A stretch of DNA of 64,000 nucleotides from Mytilus trossulus (taxonomy: Eukaryota > Mollusca > Bivalvia > Mytilida > Mytilidae): contig NC_086378.1 in NCBI RefSeq assembly GCF_036588685.1, positions 24,963,578 to 25,027,577 on the forward strand. Direction: 5' to 3'. The notes beneath the pieces were generated by a model. The model saw only the letters and a program-made list of their open reading frames with translations. It had not been told where the DNA came from and searched no databases. This document shows, piece after piece, positions 1 through 11,700 of this stretch (the first letter of the stretch is position 1; each line of letters begins with the position of its first letter). A program made the translations under genes and the position numbers.

Positions 1-340
1 TAGAAAGTTGAATATATAAATTCAAGAACTTTGTAAAACTACTAAATCAACAAAAAACTTGAACCAAAGTACATATTATGATAAATTACCTCCCCTTTCC
101 AACACTAACGATCTATAATAAAAATTATCTGCATGGATTCGAATTTTGTTTCTGTAAGACCTATATTTTCAAAAGCAGAGATGACATGAAAAGATTTTAG
201 GGACTTCATTCCTTTTTTGCTTTAGAGGTACTGAAAAAGATTATTACACAAACATTTCTGCTATGAATGTGACATAAAATGATGGGTTGCATCAGGAAAT
301 TATGTTGTAACTTCATTTGTATTAAAACTTATACACTTAC

Positions 341-3300
341 CTGATCTACAACCATAGTAGCTAAATCTTTAAATATTTCATTCAGATCTGTTATAGACTG
401 TACTATTTGTGATATTTCTTTCTCTCTTTGTTTCACATGTACTGTATTATCTTCAACCATGTGTAATTGTGATGAAGTAAAACCCTGCAATATGGAAATA
501 AACATTTTATCATTCAATATTTTTAAAGATGTCCTTGCAATAGTAGTCAACTTTTATCATGGCAACAAAAAAGTTGATGTGTGCTTGGTGTTCAGTGTGA
601 GCCAAGGCTCAGTGTTGAAGGCTGTACTTTGACCTATAATGGTTCACTTATTACAAAATATGACTTTGATGGAGAGTTGTCTCATTAGCACTTCTTATAT
701 CTATAAACCAGTTTCATGAACTCATGTGTGAAAATTCCTACACAAGTGAAACAGTTCTATAAGTGTGGATGAAATGATTGATCTGGACACAATTTTTAGA
801 ACATTTTACTGGAATTATAAGTACATTTTATTAGAGATTATTTTTGCATTTTTTTATATTCACATGCCATAAATAAATGTTGTACTACTATTTTGTTTTC
901 ATAGAACTATATTCAAATGAGGTCCGAACTCTGGCTGGTTTTATAAATAGTGTAACAAGTAATGTAGACATCATTGACTAGTTTTAAAACAATATTATTC
1001 ATTCAAAGTGCATAAAACAAGAGGCTCTCAAGAGCCTGAATCGCTCACCTTAATTCTTTTGGTTAAATCTCTCATCAATGATTATTTTGGCTTTTCAATT
1101 TATTTAAATGTTCTTTGGATCCTCCTATTTTCTTCAAAAGCAAAAAAAAAAAATTTTCTCCTATGTTCTATTTTAGCAATAGGAGCTATGTTTCTTTACA
1201 TACAAGGAAATAAAATTTATACTAGATACTCTGAAACTCATTTAGCCTAAGTTAAGCTGCAGTTTCAAAGGAGAAGATTTTTTAAATGCTGTATACAGTT
1301 TATCTCTATCTATAATAATATTCAAGATAATAACCAAAAACAGCAAAATTTCCTTAAAATTATCAATTCAGGGGCAGCAACCCAACAACAGAATGTCTGA
1401 TTCATCTAAAAATTTCAGGGCAGATAGATCTTGACCTGATAAACAATATTACCCCATGTCAAATTTGCTCTAAATGCTTTGGTTTTTGAGTTATAAGCCA
1501 AAAACTGCATTTGACCCCTATGTTCTATTTTTAGCAATGGCGGCCATGTTTGTTAATAGATCAAAACTACGGATACAATTTATAAACTTGATTCCCTAAG
1601 GAACATTCAGTTAAAGTTTGGAAGTATTTGGCCCAGTAGTTTCAGAGGAGAAGATTTTTGTAAAAGATTACTAAGATTTACGAAAAATGGTTAAAAATTG
1701 ATTATAAAGGGCAATAACTCCTTAAGGGGTCAACTGACCATTTCGGTCACGTTGACTTATTTGTAAATCTTACTTTGCTGAACATTATTGTTGTTTACAG
1801 TTTATCTCTATCTATAATAATATTCAAGATAATAACCAAAAACAGCAAAATTTCCTTAAAATTACCAATTCAGGGGCAGCAACCCATTAACGGGTTGCCT
1901 GATTCATCTGAAAATTTCAGGGCAGATAGATCTTGACCTGATAAACAATATTACCCCTTGTCAGATTTGCTCTAAATGCTTTGGTTTTTGAGTTATAAGC
2001 CAAAAACTGCATTTGACCCCTATGTTCTATTTTTAGCAATGGCGGCCATGTTTGTTGATAGATCAAAACTTCGGATACAATTTATAAACTAGATACCCTA
2101 AGGAACATTCAGTTAAAGTTTGGAAGTATTTGGCCCAGTAGTTTCAGAGGAGAAGATTCTTGAAATAGTTTACGACGACAGACGACGACGGACGCAAAGT
2201 GATGGCATAAGCTCACTTGGCCCTTCGGGCCAGGTGAGCTAAAAAGGGGAAGTAAGCAAACATTACAAGCTCCTACCAACAAAAGTCTATTGGACTTCTA
2301 TCTATAATAAAAGTAGACTTAAAAGGTATAAAATGCCACTAATAATACAGGAAGTGATTTATTGGCAAACTTATAAAGCAAGAAAACTTTATTATATTTC
2401 TTATATCTATTCACTTTATTTATTTTTATTAAGTCTTTTGTTACTTTTCTTTAATAGGCATCATCCTCAACACTGAGGTTGTGGGTTCTAACCCTGCTCT
2501 TGCAGGTGCACTCCACACCAATCCTAATTGACTAGGATTGTCAGTTTTCCTCTCAAAGGTCATGGTTTTCTCCAGGCACTTCAGCTACCTGTACCAATAA
2601 AAACTGGCAACCACTAATAGCCCAAAATTGGCACTTAAAAGTGATGTTAAAACTCCAACAATCAATGAATAGGCATCATTTAAAATACAACTCTAAGCAA
2701 TGAACATAAATTGCTTCCTTCCATTACCTTGTCAAATACATCTTCAAAAGGTTCTATTTCCTCCATAAATGACCCTGAGCTTGGACCTATATTTGTATCA
2801 AAAAATTCTCTGGACCTTTCTTCTCTACTTTTTATTTCTGAAATGAAGACATAAAGAAATTGTTTATTGTTGAATAAATATAGTTAATCATAGTCTTTAC
2901 CATTTAGAACTATTTCTTACTTGTGAAACTCAAGAGTTGTCTGCAGTTGATGTAAATACTTTTTACTTACATACAGTACTGGTGGAATTACTACAAACAC
3001 CATCAATGTCCTCAGCCGCGGCCATTCATCATCATGTGTTTCGACCCCTAACTCTGTACACTATCATTCATTTATTTCCATACGTAGTTCGATTCATGAT
3101 TTAAAAAAAAATCTTCAAACATTGCTTTCTGAAACTCTAATGTTGTTGAAATAAATATGATTAATAATGAATCCATATTCCACAGTATATCTTGATTTAG
3201 GTAATAGATTGATTTGTCTACCTTTTTATCTTTTGACAAAATTCAAGATGAAAAACAGCATTAAAAGCAATGCTTGTCTGATTAGAACATTACTAGTACT

Positions 3301-6300
3301 GAATATTTCAATACTGAACAGGTAAGGTTTTCATATTCTAACATTTGAGATGCCATATTTACTGAGGTTATTTTATTACAAATTTACAGTTTCCTGGTTT
3401 GACTAAAACTGACTCATTAATTAAGTTACAAGGAAAAAACTGGAAATGTGTTATACTGCATGACATAACCAGATGAAGATCTGTGTCGTTCAAAAAGAAG
3501 CTTTGACTTGTAATGGGGATAAGAAAACTTCTGGTTTCAGTGAAAATATTTTTGTGTCACAATGGAACTCCAAGTAATAGAACAAGTTTACATAACTTTG
3601 AAATCTTACAGTATTTGCAATTGTGTTCTTGACTTTATTTCAGGGATGTTCCATAAAACATATATAGGACCCAGGGCAGGCAGGCACTTCGAAATCTGAA
3701 CAATGGTAGGGTGTCATCTATATTTTTTATAGCAGAAATGCAAGTGAAATTGTAAGTTAACTCTATAGGTGGTTACCTCTCAAAAGTGCCTTCACTAGGT
3801 ATCATTTATATTTTAATGGAACAGCTCTAAGTCATAAGTATGTGTATAAAGTATTTCTTGTCTACCTAACAAAAGATACCACTTACTTCTAAGGTAATCT
3901 GATTGAGTTTTTCTAAAATTTAATGACATATCTTGTAGTGATCTGGCCACAGATGATACTATATTTTTGGCTAGTCTTTTTTCCTGCTCTGTCCCATGGT
4001 TTCCTTTGTGACTTATTCTCTGAACTGTTATTTGACATCTGGTAAACATCTGCAAGAAAACTAATGTTTAGTTTCAAATCAATATTACTAATTGGATGTA
4101 ATTTTTTATGGATTTATATGATTAAAACTAACCAGGAATTTAAATGAACAACAGAGTACACATTATATATTTGCCTGTATGCAGACTTTAGCAAAATCAT
4201 GAAATGAAATAGTCATAAAAATAAAAACATTTTTCCTAATCAAAGAAAATTACTACCAATGACATATCAGTGAATTCACAGTATGAAATATTTTGAATGT
4301 TACTGCAATGTAATAAAATTGTGCTATTTGGATGATTAAATTGTGTACTCTTTGCTAGGGCAGAGTTTATTATTGTTTTGCATGCAATTGTGTTTTGACT
4401 ATCTACTACAGCAATATATAATTCATCAATTGTGTTATTATATATGTCCTGATTTTTCTATATACCGTTTGATATTCAAATGAATGAGATAAAACATTTG
4501 TAGATATCATAACTCAAAATACTTGTTATATCTGGACACAAGTATATGTGCCTCCCTATGTCAGGAACATTGTCAGTGGTGCTCCTTAGTTGTATTCTAT
4601 TTTTTACTTTTTAGTGATTCAGAGAATTTAGTATGGACAGTACTTTTTGATGGATTCAGTTTTATTTATCCAAATAAAATAACCCAGGCAGTAAACAGCT
4701 TGACACTGGTCTATTGTTAAAATTCATATACTTGTCTTTTTTTTTTTTTTGTCAGTTGGTTGCTGTCTGTTAGGTTTGCATCTCCAATCTCCTTGAAATC
4801 ATACATAAAAACAAACCTGTGTAATATCTTGTGTCATTATTTCTATAGCATGTTCCTCCTGTACATTATCATCTAAAGTTGGTCTGTTTAAATGTCTGTC
4901 ATGAAGGGTTGCAAGTTCTTTCACTAAAAAATCAAATATACACAGCTTTATATAAAATTCAAATTGTTTGGTCTGAGAAAGCCAGTGTAATACCATTAAG
5001 TTCAAGATAACAGTTGGTTCCATCTAACAATGATTGTGCATATGTACTGTCAATTTCCAAAAAGAAATTATTGCAAAATTTATTAAAATAGCTATTTTGA
5101 CTTGACCAACCAAAAATCGTGAAAAATTGTTGTGAAATCTCTTTCATATTATCCAAAGTGCCAAATCAAAGTGATTGTAAGCACTGAATGGTAAATATTG
5201 CTTTAATTTATCAGTGGGAACTTAAATTAAATATTGAATCGGTTGTAGTTGATTCAACTACAATTTTGAACAAAGATAAATAACTCTGAAGTTTTAAAGA
5301 CGACTTAATCAATGACATCATTGATACTTTTAGAATAGATATTACAGTATTAGGTTTATGTACCTTGCAAAAGGTGTTTTTTTGGAAAAAAAAGTTTGTT
5401 TCCAGTTTTGTGGTGAAAAAAATAATTTGTTTTGGACCCTGAGAAAAAAAAATTGTTTGTTTCACCCTCAACTGCCACTATATGTAATGCTAAAATTGTA
5501 AGAAAAAAAATTGTTTTCGGTTTGTCGCTAAAAAAATAGATTGTTCTTCGCCGAAGGGAAAAAAAAAGTTTATACAGAAAAAAAAACATAGCCCCCCCAG
5601 AAAATCAAATGGTTGCTGCCTAAATATCTTGTATTGTTCATGGATAGGATGTATAGAATGTGATGATCAATGCACTATATTATGTGAATCTCAAAAGGTA
5701 GAGATAAACCTTGGAAGATTTGGATATCAAGTCAGTACCATAGGGTTTTGTTAGCATTTCATGCAATCTTTACTCAAAAAGATAACAAATGAAAAAAGGG
5801 TACCTTTGCAGCAAATTGCTTTTTCAATAGTTGATTTAATTGAATTTTTATATGTAAATTGAAATCTGATATAATCTGTCTACTTACTTTTAGTTTTGAT
5901 TTTTGTCATTTCATACTGTACCTCTTCTACACCATCTACCCTGCAAAAATAATGTGTAAAATGTATTTACATCATGTTGTACAAGAATAAGGGGGTATGA
6001 ATGACCTTTATTGTCATGCATTAAATTGGTTAAAATTTTACGATTATTTGTCAAAATATCCTTATCATGATTTGTCAGACTCATAGGTCAAAAATAATTA
6101 TCTTAACTGTTATTTTGGAGAAAAAAAAACATGTGTGAGCCAAGGCTCCGTGTTGAAGGCCTTACTTTAACCTATAATGGTTTACTTTTTAAATTGTTAT
6201 TTGGATGGAGAGTTGTCTCATTGGCACTCACACCACATCTTCCTATATCTATGATTCAACACAATCAGTCAATTTTTTAAAGAAAGTGTACATGTATATG

Positions 6301-8723
6301 TTATCGTCTTGCACCAAAAATTGCCAGTTGTCATTAGGCAAGAATTTTTACCGTAACTTGTCCCTTAATCATAAACATTAACTTGTTGGCTGCTGCAGGG
6401 CCATCTTGTCATAACTCTAGAAATTAATTCAATGTTCATAATGTTTGAAGGATTCCAAATCAAAAAGCAAATTTTTTTTTACTTGTTCATCGTTTTTTTT
6501 TTTTTTTTTTTTTTACTTGAAAAGTTGAGTAGAGTAAACAGTATTTTTATCTTTATCTGGTTATAATATGGGCTATTTAATAAGGTGAAATGGGAAGTAA
6601 GTTGGCTATAGTTTTTGTGATGAAAGTATCATGTGTAACTTACGGAAGTCTAATTCATATAATTATGCATTAAAACATAAAAATGTACTAACTAACAAAT
6701 CATTTGGTCATGTTTGTTATTGAAAGTAAACTCTTCTTTGTTGCAGGTTGTCTTGATTTTATGTGTTTGATGCACATTTACATAAATTACAGTCATGGAT
6801 AATACATGTACTTGTACAAGTCATGCTTATTTGCTTTAGGAATTAAGAATCATTTACTTGTATAAGTCAATTATAAGATTTAATTTTCATTTTAAAGTTT
6901 GAATAATCGGCAATTTAAAAAAACTAAAAATTATCTAATAATTAAATTGTTTGTCGTACTTACCATTCTGGAGGCAATCTTGATGATTTTGTATTAATAC
7001 TGCCCATTTCCATATCAGAAGCTGCATTTGAAACAAGTGCCATCCGGTCATCATTAACCTGAAATTATATGTTTTTGATGTCAGAACATGCACTTTAATC
7101 ATTGTAAAAATTTACAAATAAATAAACAAGTTCTCAATTTTTTTAAACTGCATGTTTGCATGGCTGTTCTTATTAAATGTTTGTATTGCTATCATGATCA
7201 AGACTCAACAAATAATTTCAGAGAGGTTACAATCAAGGAAAAAAACAATAGGCAACAATTTTTATTTGTGTGGTGATGAATTTTAAGTAATTAATTGCAA
7301 GTCTGAATTTATTTCTCTGATGTAATGATAAAGATCTCACATTTTTTTATATATCATATTGCATAGATTTTTCATTGGCCTAATCTGAGATTGTCCGAGA
7401 TTACTCTGACGTCACACGGCTGTTTAGCCAGACAAGCTGGGGCCTTGGGACGTCAGAGCTCGTTCCATATCAAAAAGTGGGTATTTTCCCCCCCCAAAAT
7501 AGATGCGCTACTTCCTCACTTCTGAAGCCGACTGAGGGCCTTGGAATTATATAAATCGGGCATCAATCTCTTTAGTTTTCATTTATCTCTTCATTTATGT
7601 AAGTTTCACCTACCTGCGAAACCTTTAATTTTCTATATTTTAACATTTTTCATGAGACCCATGATTTCTGCATTTTTGACTTTCATTTCAAATGGACGTC
7701 AAGTTACGATAGATTTCGTGGCCTCGAGACTCAAATATGCAAATATTTATATTTTGTTATAGGAGATCGATGTTTAACATTTAGAAGCAACCACGTTTTT
7801 TCACCTCCTTTACAGGAGATTGGTAACTAGCATTTAGTTCTGACCACGATAACAATCGACAGCTCTCGGATATTTCGGTAACTTACAGCAGAAATGAACG
7901 AGGTGTTACATTATGGTCATTTGCACTGTTTTCATGTGGTCACGTGATAATCTTTGAAAATGAAAGGCAAAATAGAGAAATCATGGGTCTCTGTGAAAAA
8001 TGTTAAAATATAGAAAATTAAAGGTTTGGCAGGTAGGTGAAACTTACATAAATGAAGAGATAAATGAAAACTGAAGAGATTGATGCCCGAATTATATAAT
8101 TCCAAGGCCCTCAGTCGGCTCCAGAAGCAAGGAAGTAGCGCATCTATTTTGGGTGGGCAAATACCCACTTTTTGATATGGAACAAGCTCTGACGTCCCAA
8201 GGCCCCAGCCTGTCTGGCTAAACAGCCGTCGGACGTCAGAGTAATCTCGGACTAAGTCTGAGATTACTCTGATGTCCAACAGCTGTTTTGCCAGACAAGC
8301 TGAGGCAGTGGGACAAAACAGCCCTTGGACATCAAATTAATCTCGAACTACATTGGGCATGTCTTAAATTTTCCATGTTGCGTTGTTTGTACTATTACTT
8401 GTCTATTTGTCTTTTTCTTTTGGCCATGGCATCAGTTTATTTTCAATCTATGAGTTTGAATGTCCCTCTGGTATCTTTCGCCCCTCATACCACATCTTCT
8501 TATGTCTTATAACATATTTATTGCAATGAAGATCTCTCAAGTTTGAATATAAAGAGTATATAAAAGTTTTTGTTGGAGAAAAACAGATATACATGGAATG
8601 AAAATAATTTAGTTTGTTTTCTTGAATCTATTGATTTCTTACATGTTCAGAAAACATATGACGACTTTGTAATGCATTGTTTCTCATCAATATGAAAACC
8701 TCTGTTAAACTTCGTGTTGCCAT
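341..8723 (-). CDS. STX16: Syntaxin-16, seven coding exons, 3' end outside window
   Basis: Qa-SNARE of the trans-Golgi network and endosomes, acting in endosome-to-Golgi vesicle fusion. Coding exons in transcript order: 8643-8723, 6964-7058, 5888-5940, 4817-4923, 3887-4049, 2728-2837, 341-484; all junctions are GT-AG and phases agree, giving 251 codons. The N-terminus reads [16 protein letters not shown], as in the STX16 N-peptide. It continues with DDRMALVS, a short [15 protein letters not shown] stretch, [18 protein letters not shown] of the Habc domain, EEHAIEI..ITQMFTRCQ, and the linker [13 protein letters not shown]. The SNARE motif [15 protein letters not shown] follows. The last exon stops exactly at the zero-layer Gln (codon 251); the second half of the SNARE helix and the membrane anchor lie beyond position 1. 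The direct exon 1 to DDRMALVS junction resembles the shorter human isoform. Introns hold a SINE, a foldback element and a 1.2-kb repeat. Confidence 0.96.
588..712 (+). repeat. Dispersed mussel-type repeat R1, fragment
   Basis: Contains GTGAGCCAAGGCTC, ACCTATAATGGTT and GGAGAGTTGTCTCATT. The same words recur at 6133-6252 and 61270-61400 (same strand) and at 20590-20660, 27320-27572 and 60100-60415 (opposite strand). I recognise it as a very common bivalve repeat; its class is unclear. Confidence 0.7.
1018..2240 (+). repeat. GCTCACC/GGTGAGC-ended dispersed element, full copy 1
   Basis: Starts AAGAGGCTCTCAAGAGCC and TCGCTCACCTT; ends GGCCAGGTGAGCT, so the ends carry an inverted GCTCACCT/AGGTGAGC. 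The middle contains two tandem modules of roughly 500 bp with TCTATCTATAATAATATTC and TTCAGGGGCAGCAACCC words, then a GAC-triplet tail. No coding capacity seen. It lies in the STX16 intron before the SNARE exon. Other copies are at 14304, 34861 and 53050. Confidence 0.85.
2455..2665 (+). mobile_element. SINE-like element with tRNA-type B box and MESC-like core
   Basis: GTGGGTTCTAACCCTG resembles a Pol III B box. It is followed by a central block with GGTTTTCTCCAGGCACTTC, ACCAATAAAAACTGGCAACC and AGTGATGTTAAAACTCCAAC, then a CAATCAATGAAT tail. The centre resembles the conserved core of mollusc/echinoderm SINEs (MESC type) as I remember it. The A box is weak, so the 5' end is approximate. It lies in STX16, just downstream of the 2728-2837 exon. 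Confidence 0.6.
5355..5600 (+). repeat. Array of A-run plus TTGTTTG words
   Basis: About six imperfect repeats of a run of 7-9 A followed by TTGTTTG or a similar T/G word, spaced by 15-40 bp, ending near GCCCCCCCAGAAAATC. It produces spurious open frames on the minus strand. It lies in STX16 between the exons at 4817-4923 and 5888-5940. Confidence 0.5.
6133..6252 (+). repeat. Dispersed repeat R1, fragment
   Basis: Carries GTGTGAGCCAAGGCTCCG, GGTTTACTTTTTAAATTG and CACACCACATCTTCCTATA. Near-identical over about 115 bp to 61275-61400, which points to a fairly recent copy. Intronic in STX16. Confidence 0.75.
7393..8252. mobile_element. Foldback element with about 300-bp inverted arms
   Basis: The left arm is about 7393-7692 and the right arm about 7956-8252; they are reverse complements with scattered mismatches. 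Matching landmarks are GTCCGAGATTACTCTGACGTC against GACGTCAGAGTAATCTCGGAC, and ATTATATAAATCGGGCATC against GATGCCCGAATTATATAAT. The roughly 260-bp centre has no recognisable gene. It lies in STX16 intron 1. The open frame running through the right arm is probably a repeat artefact. Confidence 0.85.
8257..8351. repeat. Short second foldback derivative beside the large one
   Basis: Starts TCTGAGATTACTCTGATGTCC with AGCTGTTTTGCCAGACAAGC, repeating the outer arm of the preceding element, and ends TTGGACATC..TTAATCTCGAAC, the inverse of its start. It looks like an internally deleted relative abutting the larger copy. Confidence 0.6.
8390..8515 (+). repeat. Dispersed repeat R2, fragment
   Basis: TGGCCATGGCATCAGTTTAT and ATGTCCCTCTGGTATCTTTC recur in related form at 22290-22620 and 45190-45540, and inverted at 57000-57180. 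This is a common bivalve repeat of unknown class, probably a retroelement tail. Confidence 0.6.
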
Positions 8724-11700
8724 TTTAATGTTTTCTCTGTAGTGTTTCTACTACAGAATATCTTTTAGAAAAACCGGCTACTGTCAAAATTTCAGGAAAC
8801 TGTTTTCATCCAATCCATCATCCGCAGTAAATAATGGTGTTGCTTGCTTCTCAAAAGGTTTACTCCGATGCTCCGAAACACGTATCGGTCGACGTTTCAA
8901 ATTCAATTTTAAATCAATGTAAGTTGATGTTAGGCTGCATTTATTCTATATTCAAAAATATATTTTACTCTCCTCTATAACATTATATAATGTGCAAATA
9001 CGAGGGTTTAATAAAATATAAGAATCGTTTCTGTGTTGTATTACTCCCATGCAGGAGCACCTTCATTGTAGCAATAAATGTATTTGTGTTTAAACTTTAA
9101 TTGCTTGCACTCAGGTGTTAATATTTTGTAAACTCTGATTCTTAGATTTAAAGAGAAAAAATATCGTGGTCAAAAGCAGATGACTACACAAAATTCTCGT
9201 AAATCCAAATTTTCCACTTCCTTAATTTTGGAAAAAATAATTTGAGTGCATTGAAGGACTAAAAAAATGTTGGTGCTTTATAACCTTCCCAACTTGAAGT
9301 TAAACTGGTTGCTCCCTTTGAATAATATTAAACTGCATGGTAATGATTCACACACACAGCTGCATAAACTGTACCATATTTAATCACTTACCTTTTTATC
9401 TATAATTGAAGGCTATACATAAACCTGTAGGTATGTAGTTATTCATTCACTCTTTAATCTTTACTTTTTTTTCATAGGCTATTTAACACAACCTTCTTTG
9501 ATGATGACTATATAAAAGGAGATGCACATGCCAAGGAAAATAATAATAAGTTTTATTTCATTTTAAATTAAAAGTAAGGTTTAAAATCTTGAACTATATA
9601 ATTATACTTATTTCAATAAAACAGAGTTATTTACCTCATGTTATTACTTCTGTCTACAAGTGGGAGATTTAGCCAGCTATAAAACCAGGTTTACTTCACA
9701 ATCTTCTACTAAAGAAAATGCCTGTACCAAGTCAGGAATATGACAGTTCTTGTCCATTTGTTTGATGTGTCTGAGCATTAGATTTTCCCATTCAATAAGG
9801 GACTTTCTGTTTTGGATTTTCTTTGGAGTTCAGTTTTTTTGTGATGCTACTTTCTCCACTAATTATGAAACTAAACATCTGGCCTTGGCCTGTTTTTGGG
9901 CTCTTTTGCAGGTTGTTGCTACTTTTGACACATTTCAAATTTCCATTTTTAATTTTAGTTTTGATATTTATCATAGGACTTGTAGCAACTTTGCTTTTAA
10001 TAATTTTTTTATGTTGTTCAATAATAATGACTACACATTTATCTAATTTTTTTATATAATTTATTAACCAAGAAATTTCCAGGAAATGTTGCACAAATAA
10101 ACCTCAATGATAATTTGACCGTAGTTGAACTGTTGGATATATTAAGGTGGATCATATGTTCATTCTATCCTCTGGAATATCTGAGGAACTTTATTAAAAA
10201 AAAATCACCACCAATAGTTCACGTTGACTTTGAATAAACAAAGGTGGCAATTTTTCTTTGTAGTTGTGAATAATCAACGTTTATCTTTCTAGCCAGTATT
10301 GACACCATTCTTTTTGTTTCGATGTGATTGGTTATGTTACCCAGTAGATTATTTCATTTCAGAAAATACACTAATGCTTTCTTTGAAATCATTTTTGTGA
10401 TGTGTTATGTAGTATGTATTTTGTTTTCATGAATGCCATTAGGGTATAACAGTGCATTATTTATAATATTGATCAAACCTAAAATCCAAACAAAATATGA
10501 TTTATGAATCCAAATCAATATTTGTTTGTTTTTTAATACCAAAATCATTACTTTTTTTCTCTAATGTGTGAGTGAACCTATGGCAATAAATATAACATCA
10601 GTATCATCATAAAAGTTTATTTTAACAAACTAAATGACTTGTACACTTTCATTTCAGGACTTTCTCCATTCTATTCTTTTATGATGTCCCATGAAAGTAA
10701 CAAATGGTTGAAGCAGTAGAAATGATGGTTGTGTAACATCAGTTAGAAACGTTTACATCTATAGTGTTACATACTGAATATACAACTGATTACTTGTATT
10801 ACATTCAAAGCAGGTAGTTTATAGCACATAAATAAATTACATGATTTTACACCGAAAACCATTTAAGTATTCTCAATTGCAGATTAAATTGCACACACAT
10901 ATGACTGGAATAATTGGTCAGTAAAATTTTAACAGCAATGAAGCCATAATAAATTATTTTTAAATCTCCCATGCCACCCTTGCTCTTAGCACTTGAAATA
11001 TGACTTGGCTTTATTATTTTGAAGTTTGTACCCTGTCAGTTCTTAGACATTACATTACAAAATGAGGAAACAAAGAATTATATCGGTTCAACCCAGGCTA
11101 TCCAATACTAATATTGAAATATGATGTGAAAAATGAAAACTACATGTATACTAGTATAAAATATCATTCTTTTTTAATCAACAGGTAGATGTCATTCAGC
11201 AACTATATATCCTTTTGGTCATTTGAGCCCTTTCCCTATATTAAATCTAATAAATTAATTATATCATTTTTGTCTTGTAAAACTTTGTATAACTTTACTT
11301 ATACTTGTTCACTTCATTCAATTATTTTTGTGAAAAAGTTTAAAAGATGTTTCAAAAAACTTATGCATTTATATTCCTCCCAGTAATAGTGATCAACATT
11401 GTCTTTTCTTTTTTAATGTTTTCAGTGATGCAGATTTTTTAATTGACCAGATGGCAAACATGTTATTAAACTTTTTGGAGAGAATTTTGTGAAATACATA
11501 ATGGAAAGAATCTATATCTTCCAACTAAATGTTAGTCTTCATTAGATACTTCTTTTCTCTCCACAGTTGTCACATATAAAAATGTATCAGATTCAAAAAG
11601 GTCAGAAAAAAATAATCAAAAACATGAATCAAAGAGGAGGCTACTCTTGTTCTACAAGTGACAATCTTGTGTTACTCATGTCAAATTCTGCTGGTAATAA

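Noticed and set aside
1..340. Search for the STX16 transmembrane exon
   Set aside because: No frame here matches the DRIDYNVEQ-type half of the SNARE helix or the anchor; it must lie outside the window.
7932..8279. 115-residue minus-strand open frame
   Set aside because: Lies across the right arm of the foldback element; the same peptide segment reappears from the left arm (7541-7762), as expected from an inverted repeat.
9750..10094. Overlapping frames of about 100 residues on both strands
   Set aside because: They lie on a known type of dispersed bivalve repeat and AT-rich DNA; hydrophobic runs come from poly-T.
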